Origin: Opitutus sp. GAS368
GTDB taxonomy: Bacteria; Verrucomicrobiota; Verrucomicrobiia; Opitutales; Opitutaceae
Direction of reading: 5' to 3'
NCBI RefSeq assembly: GCF_900104925.1
Contig: NZ_LT629735.1
Span: forward strand, 1,892,291-1,956,290
Length of the DNA stretch: 64,000 bases
Shown here: piece after piece, positions 1 through 6,394 of the stretch
How the letters are laid out: each line of letters opens with the position of its first letter
Position numbering within the stretch: the stretch's first letter is position 1
Made by a program: the position numbers and the translations under genes
The notes under the pieces: model-generated
Seen by the model: only the letters and a program-made list of their open reading frames with translations
What the model was told of the DNA's origin: nothing
Database searches by the model: none

Positions 1-698
1 GGCACAACGAAGTGCATCTCATCGAAATTCAGCAACGGGCTATAGTTGAGGTCTGTGACGTATTGATAGGCCAGGAAGTCGCCGATGGTTGGGTAGCCCA
101 GAAGCAGGGAGAACGCTTCTTGCATGGAGCCGGCCTCAATGAGTTTTTGAGGAAGATGGTCAGTGATCATCCGGGCGAGCAGATCAAGGTGCATACGGTG
201 CTTCCGCCCAGTCTTGTTCAGTTTTCCACCGGAGGGCATGATATAGGCCGGAGAATAAATCCGCTTCCCTGCCGCCATGGCGCGCGTCAGCACTTGATCG
301 TAGGCGCGAACGAAGCCCGGCGCATAACGAACTTCGCCAAATTCGCGCTCCAATAGTTCCCAAGTGTCGATCCGGTTGAAGATCTTGAAAAGCAGGATGC
401 GGAAACAAAGCTGAATGGGATCTTGGTCTCCGCGGTAAATCACCGAACGGATGAGATATTGGCTGACTCGGTCAGAGGCCCGGTAGGCGTTTGTGAATTT
501 GTGCGCCTGGAGCACGGGGTCGTCCGTCCAAGGTGCAGGCTGGCCGGCGATTCGCGCGAAGAAAATCCGTTGCCGCTCGGTGCTGAATTTCCAATAAGTA
601 TCGTAAACGACGGTCGGTTTGGCCGGCGAAAGGTGAACCAAAATGTTCGGTCGTGGTGGCGTGAAAGAGGCGAGGTTTCTTCGAGCAGTTGTAGGCAT
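1..698 (-). CDS. 5-hmdU DNA kinase helical-domain-like protein, partial (C-terminus beyond left edge)
   Basis: An open minus-strand frame begins at ATG 698 and runs off the left edge after 232 residues. The ATG overlaps the stop of the upstream kinase gene (TAATG), which supports this start and translational coupling. The protein contains the segments VYDTYWKFSTERQ, WTDDP, KFTNAYRASDRVSQYLIR, FRILLFKIFN, IYSPAYIMP and LGYPTIGDFLAYQ. I recognise these as typical of the all-alpha domain named 'HMUDK_hel' / 'nucleotide kinase domain-containing protein', known from the phage enzyme that phosphorylates 5-hydroxymethyl-deoxyuridine in DNA. No P-loop is present in the visible part; the adjacent gene supplies one. 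Inference: it acts with that kinase on a modified thymidine nucleotide or base. The family recall is from memory and could not be searched. Confidence 0.7.
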   Translation of the reverse strand, partial: MPTTARRNLASFTPPRPNILVHLSPAKPTVVYDTYWKFSTERQRIFFARIAGQPAPWTDDPVLQAHKFTNAYRASDRVSQYLIRSVIYRGDQDPIQLCFRILLFKIFNRIDTWELLEREFGEVRYAPGFVRAYDQVLTRAMAAGKRIYSPAYIMPSGGKLNKTGRKHRMHLDLLARMITDHLPQKLIEAGSMQEAFSLLLGYPTIGDFLAYQYVTDLNYSPLLNFDEMHFVV

Positions 699-1318
699 TA
701 GAGTCGCGGGAGCACACCGAGCGTTGTGAGGCGAGCCAAGCAGGATATTACGCGATCCTCGACCGATTGTGTGGGCCCCAGTTGGTCGATAGGGGCATGT
801 GCCCCCTGAACCTCGACCAATTGGCGATAAGCAGCTTGGACGGCTTCCCATTGCGGGGTGAGCGGATCGTCGAATGGGGCCGGGCGTAGGGTGCAAAAGA
901 TCACCGCAGGCTTAATAGGTTGCCACGCGTCGCACTCTATTTTGACGAGTTGATTAAGCAAGGTGGTGGAGAGACCCTGGGCGTGGCCATGGGCCCACAT
1001 CGACCACCAATACCGATCAAGCACAATCCAGCGGCCGGAAGCCAAGGCCGGCTTTATGCGGGACTCTATTGCATCGAGATGTGCTGCTAAATGGAGAACT
1101 TGGCGAGTTGCCGCTGGCAGCGCCGTGATCCCAAAACGGTCGGGTTTATGCTCTAGATCATAGACCACGGCTCCGATGGATGCGGTGCCGCGTCCTGGGA
1201 ATGACATGTATTCGGCGTGAACCCCCCGCTGGGCAAGGGCTGTAGGCAATACTTGCGCGAGCGTGGTTTTACCCGTGTTCTCGGGCCCCTCGACGACAAT
1301 GAGATGACCGAGGTTCAT
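698..1318 (-). CDS. Thymidylate-kinase-like P-loop nucleotide kinase
   Basis: This 206-aa cytoplasmic kinase-fold protein has a Walker A motif GPENTGKTT (residues 11-19) and a DRYWW motif (101-105) like the DR(Y/W) substrate motif of dTMP kinases. Housekeeping Tmk is about the same length, but this one has an atypical P-loop (GPENTGKT rather than GxDGxGKS/T) and lies in a mobile island, so it is probably not the core enzyme. The start lies 1 bp after the stop of the dCTP-deaminase-like gene, and its stop overlaps the start of the helical-domain gene, so all are co-translated. Phage 5-hmdU DNA kinase fuses a P-loop kinase to a helical domain; here the two parts may be split into neighbouring genes (inference). 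Confidence 0.75.
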   Translation of the reverse strand: MNLGHLIVVEGPENTGKTTLAQVLPTALAQRGVHAEYMSFPGRGTASIGAVVYDLEHKPDRFGITALPAATRQVLHLAAHLDAIESRIKPALASGRWIVLDRYWWSMWAHGHAQGLSTTLLNQLVKIECDAWQPIKPAVIFCTLRPAPFDDPLTPQWEAVQAAYRQLVEVQGAHAPIDQLGPTQSVEDRVISCLARLTTLGVLPRL

Positions 1319-1319
1319 G

Positions 1320-2018
1320 TTACGGTTTCTTGTTGGAAGGAGCCGTGGCAGGCGCTTCGTTACTCGAGTAGTGGCCGGTGTTATTCTGGATGATTAGCCC
1401 CACAATGCCGAGAATCAGGACAACGAGGCAACTCCAGAGCAGCTTGGCGTGGAACTTGGAGGTGGATTCCAGCGTGCGAATGCGCTCGGTGAGCATAGCG
1501 GGTGAAGCGATGTCCCCATCAATCTCCATGACGGCCTGTGGCTGGATTCCCCGCTGGCCGGAGTAACCGCCGGTGTAGAGATCACGCGTAGGTGCGGTCA
1601 GGTCACTGAACCAGATCAGAAAAACCGGATCTCCGCAGCCGATCCGAACCGAGCGACAACCTGCATTGTAGACTGAAAATACGAGTTGCCCGGTGAACCC
1701 CGGATCGACGTGAAACCCGGATACGTTGACAAGGCCCTTAAGCTTAATCTTGGCCTTTATGGAGATGAACGCGAGGGCGCTGTCGGGCACTTTAATGACT
1801 TCGGCCGTGTGCAGCAGGGCGAATTGGCCGGGTGGAATTTCGACATGATCGCCCGGCCAGAGAGAGACCTTTTTCTTGATCGGCGACGAGGTGACGTAGG
1901 CCTCGTTGCCCAAACTCATCTCATAGGCCGCGTGCTTGATGCGCCGAGCGTCATAAGGGGTAACCAAGTTACCCGCCGGGATACGCTGCCGAAGGGTTTC
2001 ACTAGACCAGAATGACAT
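1320..2018 (-). CDS. Membrane-anchored dCTP deaminase/dUTPase-fold protein
   Basis: The 232-aa protein has the trimeric dUTPase/Dcd beta-barrel signature: AAYEMSLG near residue 31, PPGQFALLHTAEVIKVP at 62-78, a variant SIKAKIKLKGL where Dcd has the RSSLARLGL type, HVDPGFTGQLVFSVYNAG at 103-120, and a final PVFLIWF. In E. coli Dcd the catalytic Glu sits in a VLEFYN-type segment. Here the equivalent reads VFSVYN, so the Glu appears to be missing, and deamination is doubtful. A hydrophobic helix at about 192-210 followed by a polar Pro/Ala tail predicts a C-terminal membrane anchor, which is unusual for the family. It may bind or sense a pyrimidine nucleotide instead of converting it (inference). 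It is part of the seven-gene operon. Confidence 0.72.
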   Translation of the reverse strand: MSFWSSETLRQRIPAGNLVTPYDARRIKHAAYEMSLGNEAYVTSSPIKKKVSLWPGDHVEIPPGQFALLHTAEVIKVPDSALAFISIKAKIKLKGLVNVSGFHVDPGFTGQLVFSVYNAGCRSVRIGCGDPVFLIWFSDLTAPTRDLYTGGYSGQRGIQPQAVMEIDGDIASPAMLTERIRTLESTSKFHAKLLWSCLVVLILGIVGLIIQNNTGHYSSNEAPATAPSNKKP

Positions 2019-2025
2019 GGCGGGA

Positions 2026-2859
2026 TTAGGCGACGGCCGCTGCGGCTTCTGCGGCGGCGATTTGGTTGCGAATCAGTTTTTCCAATGGGCGCAGCGGAGT
2101 CTTACTCACACCTTCGCCGCCAAGTAGGGGGTGGGCGATCACGCAATTCATCCGGATGAGGTGCAGACCCATGTTCTTGGCCATATATCGGCCCAAGTGG
2201 CAAAGACCGAGGTAGTTGCCATAGCCGCGGTCGAAAATGAATTCGCTCGGATAATAGCCCGTGATGGCCAGGCCCTCATGCTGACTGTCGTAGCTCAGGC
2301 TAACCTGCTGAAGGCATGGGAATCCGCTTCGGGCTTTCCCGTGGTGATCGCGGTGTGGGTCGAAGCACGCCATTTGCAGTGCGGAGCGGCGGTGACTACC
2401 GGCCCCGCGCCAGAACGCCAGGATCTTGGCGGGTTGATCGACATGGGCTGGAGACAAGTGTCCTTGCTTGTCGATATCGGCCCCGAACGCGACCATGCGC
2501 TGGAAATAGGTGCCCGTGCGATTCCCTCGATGGGCACGATACATGAAGGGGAAAATCCATTTCCGGAAGCCCGGCGCGAACTTCTCGTGTGGCGGTTGCT
2601 TTTGGAATTCCCAGGCGTCGTTGGGGAAAATAGTGTAAGCGGTGTTGGTTACGGGAAGCAGACCGTGGGCCTTCAGTGCAGCATCAGTCGCGTTACGAAT
2701 CACCGGATCTTCGATGGGCAGTCCCTTGGGGGTGAAAGCCTCGACGGAGAGAGTGATGGGAGCATGGGTCGAATCGGGCCCCATCATGCGCAGGAACGCC
2801 TTGCCCCAAGCATAGGACAGGTTCGTCTCAGCAATTATTTCAGGCCGGTTCGTTGACAT
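2026..2859 (-). CDS. Thymidylate synthase-like protein (possible pyrimidine hydroxymethylase/methylase)
   Basis: This 277-aa protein has ThyA-fold landmarks: SHRRSALQMACFDPHRD (155-171) matches the phosphate-binding SRRxxxxxWxPxxD region, FPCLQ (180-184) carries the candidate nucleophile Cys182 in the PCH position, and RGYGNYLGL (211-219) matches the D-x-x-x-G-x-P-F-N segment with Asn215. The usual PCH is PCL and the region around RSxD is altered, so substrate and product may differ from dUMP/dTMP. The same fold serves phage dUMP and dCMP hydroxymethylases. ATG 2859 overlaps the preceding metallopeptidase gene by 20 bp; longer upstream starts would lie deeper inside that gene. The kinase and Dcd-fold genes downstream support a role in nucleotide modification. 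Confidence 0.65.
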   Translation of the reverse strand: MSTNRPEIIAETNLSYAWGKAFLRMMGPDSTHAPITLSVEAFTPKGLPIEDPVIRNATDAALKAHGLLPVTNTAYTIFPNDAWEFQKQPPHEKFAPGFRKWIFPFMYRAHRGNRTGTYFQRMVAFGADIDKQGHLSPAHVDQPAKILAFWRGAGSHRRSALQMACFDPHRDHHGKARSGFPCLQQVSLSYDSQHEGLAITGYYPSEFIFDRGYGNYLGLCHLGRYMAKNMGLHLIRMNCVIAHPLLGGEGVSKTPLRPLEKLIRNQIAAAEAAAAVA

Positions 2860-3712
2860 CGGGATCCTCCAAAAATCTGAATTTGCTGCGCCCCACATAA
2901 TCTTTGCGGGCCACCCGCACGAAACTGGACCAGCCGTGGTCTTCAGAGAACACGCGACAGTAACCCGGCCGGACCGCCTCGAACCACGTGCCATGAAAGG
3001 TAATGCCGATCTGCTGCAAGACGGCGCCGTCGGCTTGGAAGCCCACCGGCAAAATCAGCGCGTCGCCCACGGTCAGATCGATCGGCACGCGCCACCAATA
3101 TTGGTCGGCGATGATGAGGTGCCGTGGGTCTGGGGTGCCAAGGACATTGGTGCGGATTTCCTTGGGGCTGGTCTTAAGCAAACGCTCGGCCCGGTCGTCC
3201 TTGATCAGCTTTACACCGTAGCGGAGGTGCTGCACTAGGGTCTCGTATCCGATCCCCAGTTGGTTCGCGATGCGGTAGCAGTCCAGCGCTTCGCAACGTG
3301 CCGGCACCAGGCTGCGCCGTCGGAAGGCATCTTCAACCGCCCAGTCGGGCATCAGCAGGTGTGAGGCGAACACATTGGCCATCCGCTCGTCGGGATCGTC
3401 CGATCCGCCTTTGTCGAGTTCCTCGATGAGTTCGACTCGGGTGCCATGACCGAACGCCCAATGCCCAAGTTCATGCGCGCAGGTAAACGCCTGCCGTCCC
3501 GGCGGGCGCTTGGTGGGAATCAGGATTTTTTCAAAGTCTTTCGCATACATTCCACCGAAGCTGTTGCCCGCCACGAAGCGCACCTCGACCTTCAGTTTGG
3601 TGGCTAGGTCGAAGACGCAAACCGGTTCAATCGCCTCGTAGCCGGCCTTCAGCCGGCAACGGAGCGCACGATCGATTGCTTTAACTATTTGGGGGCGAGT
3701 CAGGGTGGCCAT
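2840..3712 (-). CDS. ImmA/IrrE family metallo-endopeptidase
   Basis: The 290-aa protein has a zinc-protease HELGHWAFGH motif (His80, Glu81, His84), followed by the DERMANVFASHLLMP helix typical of ImmA/IrrE proteases that cleave XRE-type repressors. The C-terminal half (residues about 190-290) is an extra domain of unknown role. It is encoded 10 bp after the XRE repressor gene, the usual arrangement for a repressor and anti-repressor protease pair, and overlaps the thymidylate-synthase-like gene. Inference: it cleaves the adjacent XRE protein in response to a signal, derepressing the operon. Confidence 0.85.
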   Translation of the reverse strand: MATLTRPQIVKAIDRALRCRLKAGYEAIEPVCVFDLATKLKVEVRFVAGNSFGGMYAKDFEKILIPTKRPPGRQAFTCAHELGHWAFGHGTRVELIEELDKGGSDDPDERMANVFASHLLMPDWAVEDAFRRRSLVPARCEALDCYRIANQLGIGYETLVQHLRYGVKLIKDDRAERLLKTSPKEIRTNVLGTPDPRHLIIADQYWWRVPIDLTVGDALILPVGFQADGAVLQQIGITFHGTWFEAVRPGYCRVFSEDHGWSSFVRVARKDYVGRSKFRFLEDPDVNEPA

Positions 3713-3722
3713 TGCGGGAAGC

Positions 3723-4052
3723 TCACTTTCTCTTCATGGTTCGTAGGAGCTTGAGAACCATGTCCAAATCATCGGACTTGAGCTTCCCTAACTCTCTGGC
3801 TGCCAGTTCAACTTTTGGGTCCGCCATCGTGGCGGTGCCTGAAATTATCCACTCGACATTGACATCGAAGATTTCGGCCAACTGCGCGATTTCTTCGGCA
3901 GTTACGCGACGGCGACCAGCTTCGATTTCCGAGACAGCAGGTCGCTGCAGCTTCAGCAGGGTTGCGACCTGACCTTGGGACAAGCCGGCCTGCTCTCGGG
4001 CCGCGCGAAGGCGATCAGCGATCTCGGTGCGACGAGTTTCGAGGTCACTCAT
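3723..4052 (-). CDS. XRE-family helix-turn-helix transcriptional regulator
   Basis: This 109-aa DNA-binding protein has an N-terminal HTH (GLSQGQVATLLKLQRPAVSEIEAG, residues about 23-46) with the classic LSQ and SxIExG signatures. A short helical tail follows, ending in a basic KRK. It overlaps the upstream 106-aa gene by 8 bp and precedes the ImmA/IrrE gene by 10 bp. The palindromes upstream of the operon at 4381-4404 are its probable binding sites, making it autorepressing (inference). Confidence 0.9.
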   Translation of the reverse strand: MSDLETRRTEIADRLRAAREQAGLSQGQVATLLKLQRPAVSEIEAGRRRVTAEEIAQLAEIFDVNVEWIISGTATMADPKVELAARELGKLKSDDLDMVLKLLRTMKRK

Positions 4053-4365
4053 GTTTCTGGCCTCCGTGTTTTGCCAGATGATCCATCACGCGGTCGGCAA
4101 TTTCTCCGAGTGTGCGATAGCGCCGCGTGCCGCTGGAGTCATCGGCCCAATCGTATACTTCGTTGGGCAGATCCAGTTCGTCGGATTCACGGGCGAGTTC
4201 CGGGCCGACTTGGGCCAGGTCGAGGGAGGGAATCCCGAGGGTGAGCACCGGGTCGATGTTCTCGGGGATAGGCTCTTCAGCTTCTTCGGTTTTGCCTCGG
4301 AAAATGAGAATTTTCCGGACGGCCTTTGTTAGGCAGGTGAGGACTTCTGGGCGTGTGTAGCTCAT
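4045..4365 (-). CDS. Hypothetical acidic protein, first gene of the nucleotide-modification operon
   Basis: The 106-aa protein matches no family I recognise. It has a basic N-terminal stretch (about residues 1-26), an acidic centre with many Glu/Asp, and a C-terminal amphipathic segment (RYRTLGEIADRVMDHLAKH). No membrane helix or metal motif is visible. It starts about 25 bp downstream of the operator palindromes and overlaps the XRE gene by 8 bp, so it is translated with the repressor. It could be a small antitoxin-like or regulatory partner, but nothing in the sequence proves this. Confidence 0.7.
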   Translation of the reverse strand: MSYTRPEVLTCLTKAVRKILIFRGKTEEAEEPIPENIDPVLTLGIPSLDLAQVGPELARESDELDLPNEVYDWADDSSGTRRYRTLGEIADRVMDHLAKHGGQKHE

Positions 4366-4380
4366 GGTGGGCGGGATGCC

Positions 4381-4412
4381 TTACACTGTGTAAGAAAATC
4401 TTACCATGTCAA
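4381..4412 (-). promoter_or_regulatory. Promoter and overlapping palindromic operators of the seven-gene operon
   Basis: Two perfect palindromes overlap upstream of the first gene: TTACAC-T-GTGTAA (4381-4393) and GTAAGA-aaa-TCTTAC (4390-4404). Both are built from TTAC/GTAA half-sites. On the minus strand a perfect TTGACA -35 box lies at 4412-4407, immediately upstream, so a bound repressor would cover the promoter. The -10 box is weak. The probable binder is the XRE protein of the operon. Confidence 0.6.
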
Positions 4413-4570
4413 GCGACGAAACCCACTGCTTCCATTTCCAAAAAAGCTTACTGGGCCGAAAATCATGGGCATCGGAAGCGTTGGTGGCCCGACCAACACT
4501 CCTCTATAAGGTCAGTTCAACACATACCTGCCGTGGGGCAAGACGTTATACCTTCTCGCCCAACGACGCT

Positions 4571-4882
4571 TCAGGCGTCAACCCGACCGTCAACTTTGCG
4601 AAGCCCCAAAGCAATGGCGGCTTCTACCAACACTCGGACGACAGGGTTGCATCCCTTAAAGGCAACCTTGTGCAACACGTCTTGGCCGTGCTGTTCGACA
4701 ATACCGGCAACCAAAGCGTTAACGAATGAACTGTTAGCACTCCGCACGCCGGTAAAATCAAGCACGACCTGCTCACATAGGCTGAGATAGGGCTCGACCC
4801 GCGCCAAGCGATAACAGCTCGCTGCTTCGCCATCAGCGAGCTGCGGGCCGAAGTCGGTCGCGAGGAACAGTTCGTGTTTCAT
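4571..4882 (-). CDS. STAS-like domain protein (DUF4325-like)
   Basis: The 103-aa protein has a STAS/SpoIIAA-like arrangement: VVLDFTGVRSANSSFVNALV at about 38-57, followed by a C-terminal helix. Such DUF4325-type proteins are commonly encoded directly beside a histidine-kinase-like ATPase, as here: its ATG overlaps the stop of the ATPase gene (ATGA). By analogy with anti-sigma/anti-anti-sigma pairs, it would bind the ATPase or be phosphorylated by it. The conserved Ser/Asn cluster (SANSS) marks the site where such phosphorylation occurs in STAS proteins (inference). Confidence 0.7.
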   Translation of the reverse strand: MKHELFLATDFGPQLADGEAASCYRLARVEPYLSLCEQVVLDFTGVRSANSSFVNALVAGIVEQHGQDVLHKVAFKGCNPVVRVLVEAAIALGLRKVDGRVDA

Positions 4883-5814
4883 GGTTGGAAGCTATCCGAT
4901 AGACCCGGCGGGCGCAAGAGTCCAGCCGCGGCTTTGGCGGCAGTAAGCAGCGCTGCAAAGTCTTGCACCTGATTTTGAGGAACAGTAAGGGCCAGTAAAG
5001 TTCCCTGAAATACGGCACCATGCCCTTGTTCTTGAGCGATTACATGCCCATGCGCGTCCATTGTTAACATACCGCGCCCGCTGACGATCAGGAGTCGTGC
5101 CCCGGTCAACCGGGCTAGTCCCGATACGAGGGTCAATCCCACGCCTTCGTTGGTAGGGCTGCCCTTGCTGGAGACGAAGGGCTCAAGCGCCTTTTGGATG
5201 GCGCCCGGATCGTCCAGTCCCGCACTCCACGAGAACCCCGCGTCGCGGAAACTTTGCCGAATGCCCTTGCCGTTGTCTGCCAGGGCGAGCCGCACGAAGC
5301 CCTCGTGCTGGGTGACCTGCGCCGTCGCGTAGCCGATTCCGCCGCTGTGCTGCCTGACGTTGTTTGCGACCTCAGTGAGAACATACCACACGAGGTCATA
5401 CAACGCGGCCAATGGATGGTCGAGATCGTCGCCTCCGGGGGCGACGCACATCGCCATGTCGTGGCCCATGGCATCGACCGGGTGGTCGATCAGTTGGACC
5501 GGCATGAATCGACCCGCGGCTTGGTGGCGGGTAAAGTGCTCGGGCAGTTGCACGTCGCAGGTCTTCAACACATCCATGCGCTGGAGGTAGCCGGTGATCG
5601 CGCAGGATCCAAGGTTGTCGAACAACACAATGCGGCCGTCGCGCTGCCAGCGCTTCACAGTTGCGACCAGAGCTACCATTCCGGCTGGCGAGACGCGTCG
5701 GAGTTGGGCGAAGTCTAGCAGGACAGTGCGCTCAGTGACGGGTTGTCCGATCAATTCAAGGAAGTGCGGCAGACCTGCGGCGTTTATTTGCGCGGGAACA
5801 ACAATGCGATGCAT
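4879..5814 (-). CDS. STAS-HATPase fusion protein (histidine-kinase-like ATPase)
   Basis: With the start at ATG 5814 the protein has 311 residues; an in-frame ATG at 5856 would add 14. Residues about 1-90 look like a STAS domain (VLLDFAQLRRVSPAGMVAL). From about 135 on there is a GHKL ATPase: N box EVANN (148-152), G1 DNGKGI (180-185) and G2 GVGLTLV (224-230). There is no dimerisation/phospho-acceptor His domain, so it is not an ordinary sensor kinase. It forms an overlapping pair with the STAS-like gene downstream. Similar pairs occur in accessory and defence-rich regions; the role is unknown. Confidence 0.75.
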   Translation of the reverse strand: MHRIVVPAQINAAGLPHFLELIGQPVTERTVLLDFAQLRRVSPAGMVALVATVKRWQRDGRIVLFDNLGSCAITGYLQRMDVLKTCDVQLPEHFTRHQAAGRFMPVQLIDHPVDAMGHDMAMCVAPGGDDLDHPLAALYDLVWYVLTEVANNVRQHSGGIGYATAQVTQHEGFVRLALADNGKGIRQSFRDAGFSWSAGLDDPGAIQKALEPFVSSKGSPTNEGVGLTLVSGLARLTGARLLIVSGRGMLTMDAHGHVIAQEQGHGAVFQGTLLALTVPQNQVQDFAALLTAAKAAAGLLRPPGLSDSFQP

Positions 5815-6145
5815 GGAGATGGGCGGCGACCGGTCACAACAATGGTTTGTTACCAACCAAACTCGCGGGAGAGAGGCTGTCGAGGTAAGACGTGGCCCGC
5901 CCGCGGAGGCTTCAAGTTGCCGGGCTCCGCTCGACTGCTGCCTCGCCTCCGCCCGTCAACCCGCAGCCACCGCTTCCGCCCTTCTTTTGGGAAAAGAACC
6001 AAAAAGGCGGGCCGGCGCAGACGTTGGCGGAGCCGGCCAGCCGCCAACGACTGCTCTGGCCCGCGCGACGTGTTAGGGGGAGAGCCGGCACATCGGTTAC
6101 CCGGCCGCCTTTGCGTGATTTCAGGCGGCATGGTAGGGTCAGGGC
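5815..6145. other. Intergenic region between divergent island genes, with inverted repeat
   Basis: No convincing gene lies in these 331 bases. The reading frames present have no recognisable product and include low-complexity stretches. A short inverted repeat, CTTTT-ggg-AAAAG (5984-5996), sits inside a larger imperfect palindrome bounded by CCGCC and GGCGG (about 5977-6010). Promoters for the ATPase (leftward) and the zinc-ribbon gene (rightward) must lie here, but none is clear. Confidence 0.5.
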
Positions 6146-6394
6146 ATGGCAAAGATAAGACGTGAGAAAGGAGATCGGGACGCATGGGTCTGTGTCTGCG
6201 GTAATACACCGTGCGGCGATGGGTTCTATGAATGCGACGCCTCCGGGCGCCAGGTAGAGCCGGTTAGAGGAGGCTCGTGGGACGGTCGCCTCTATATCTG
6301 CAATTGTTGTGGCGTCATCATCGACCAAAAGACCTTGCGGATCGTGGGCCAAGGCATCCCTCCCTACAAACTAGAGGCTCCCATTGCGGCCTAA
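6146..6394 (+). CDS. Small zinc-ribbon-like hypothetical protein
   Basis: The 82-aa protein has cysteines in two clusters, CVCGNTPCGDGFYEC and CNCCGVII, which look like a zinc ribbon. It ends in an IDQKTLRIVGQ tail. I recognise the pattern from small conserved proteins of unknown function found on mobile elements. ATG 6146 is the only in-frame start. The gene overlaps the annotated 5' end of the TraD-like frame by 118 bp, another sign that the TraD-like frame is not intact there. Confidence 0.65.
   Translation: MAKIRREKGDRDAWVCVCGNTPCGDGFYECDASGRQVEPVRGGSWDGRLYICNCCGVIIDQKTLRIVGQGIPPYKLEAPIAA

Noticed and set aside
698-2859. Thymidylate kinase and synthase as the cell's housekeeping Tmk and ThyA
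   Set aside because: Atypical active-site motifs, location in an integrated island and the operon context point to accessory roles.
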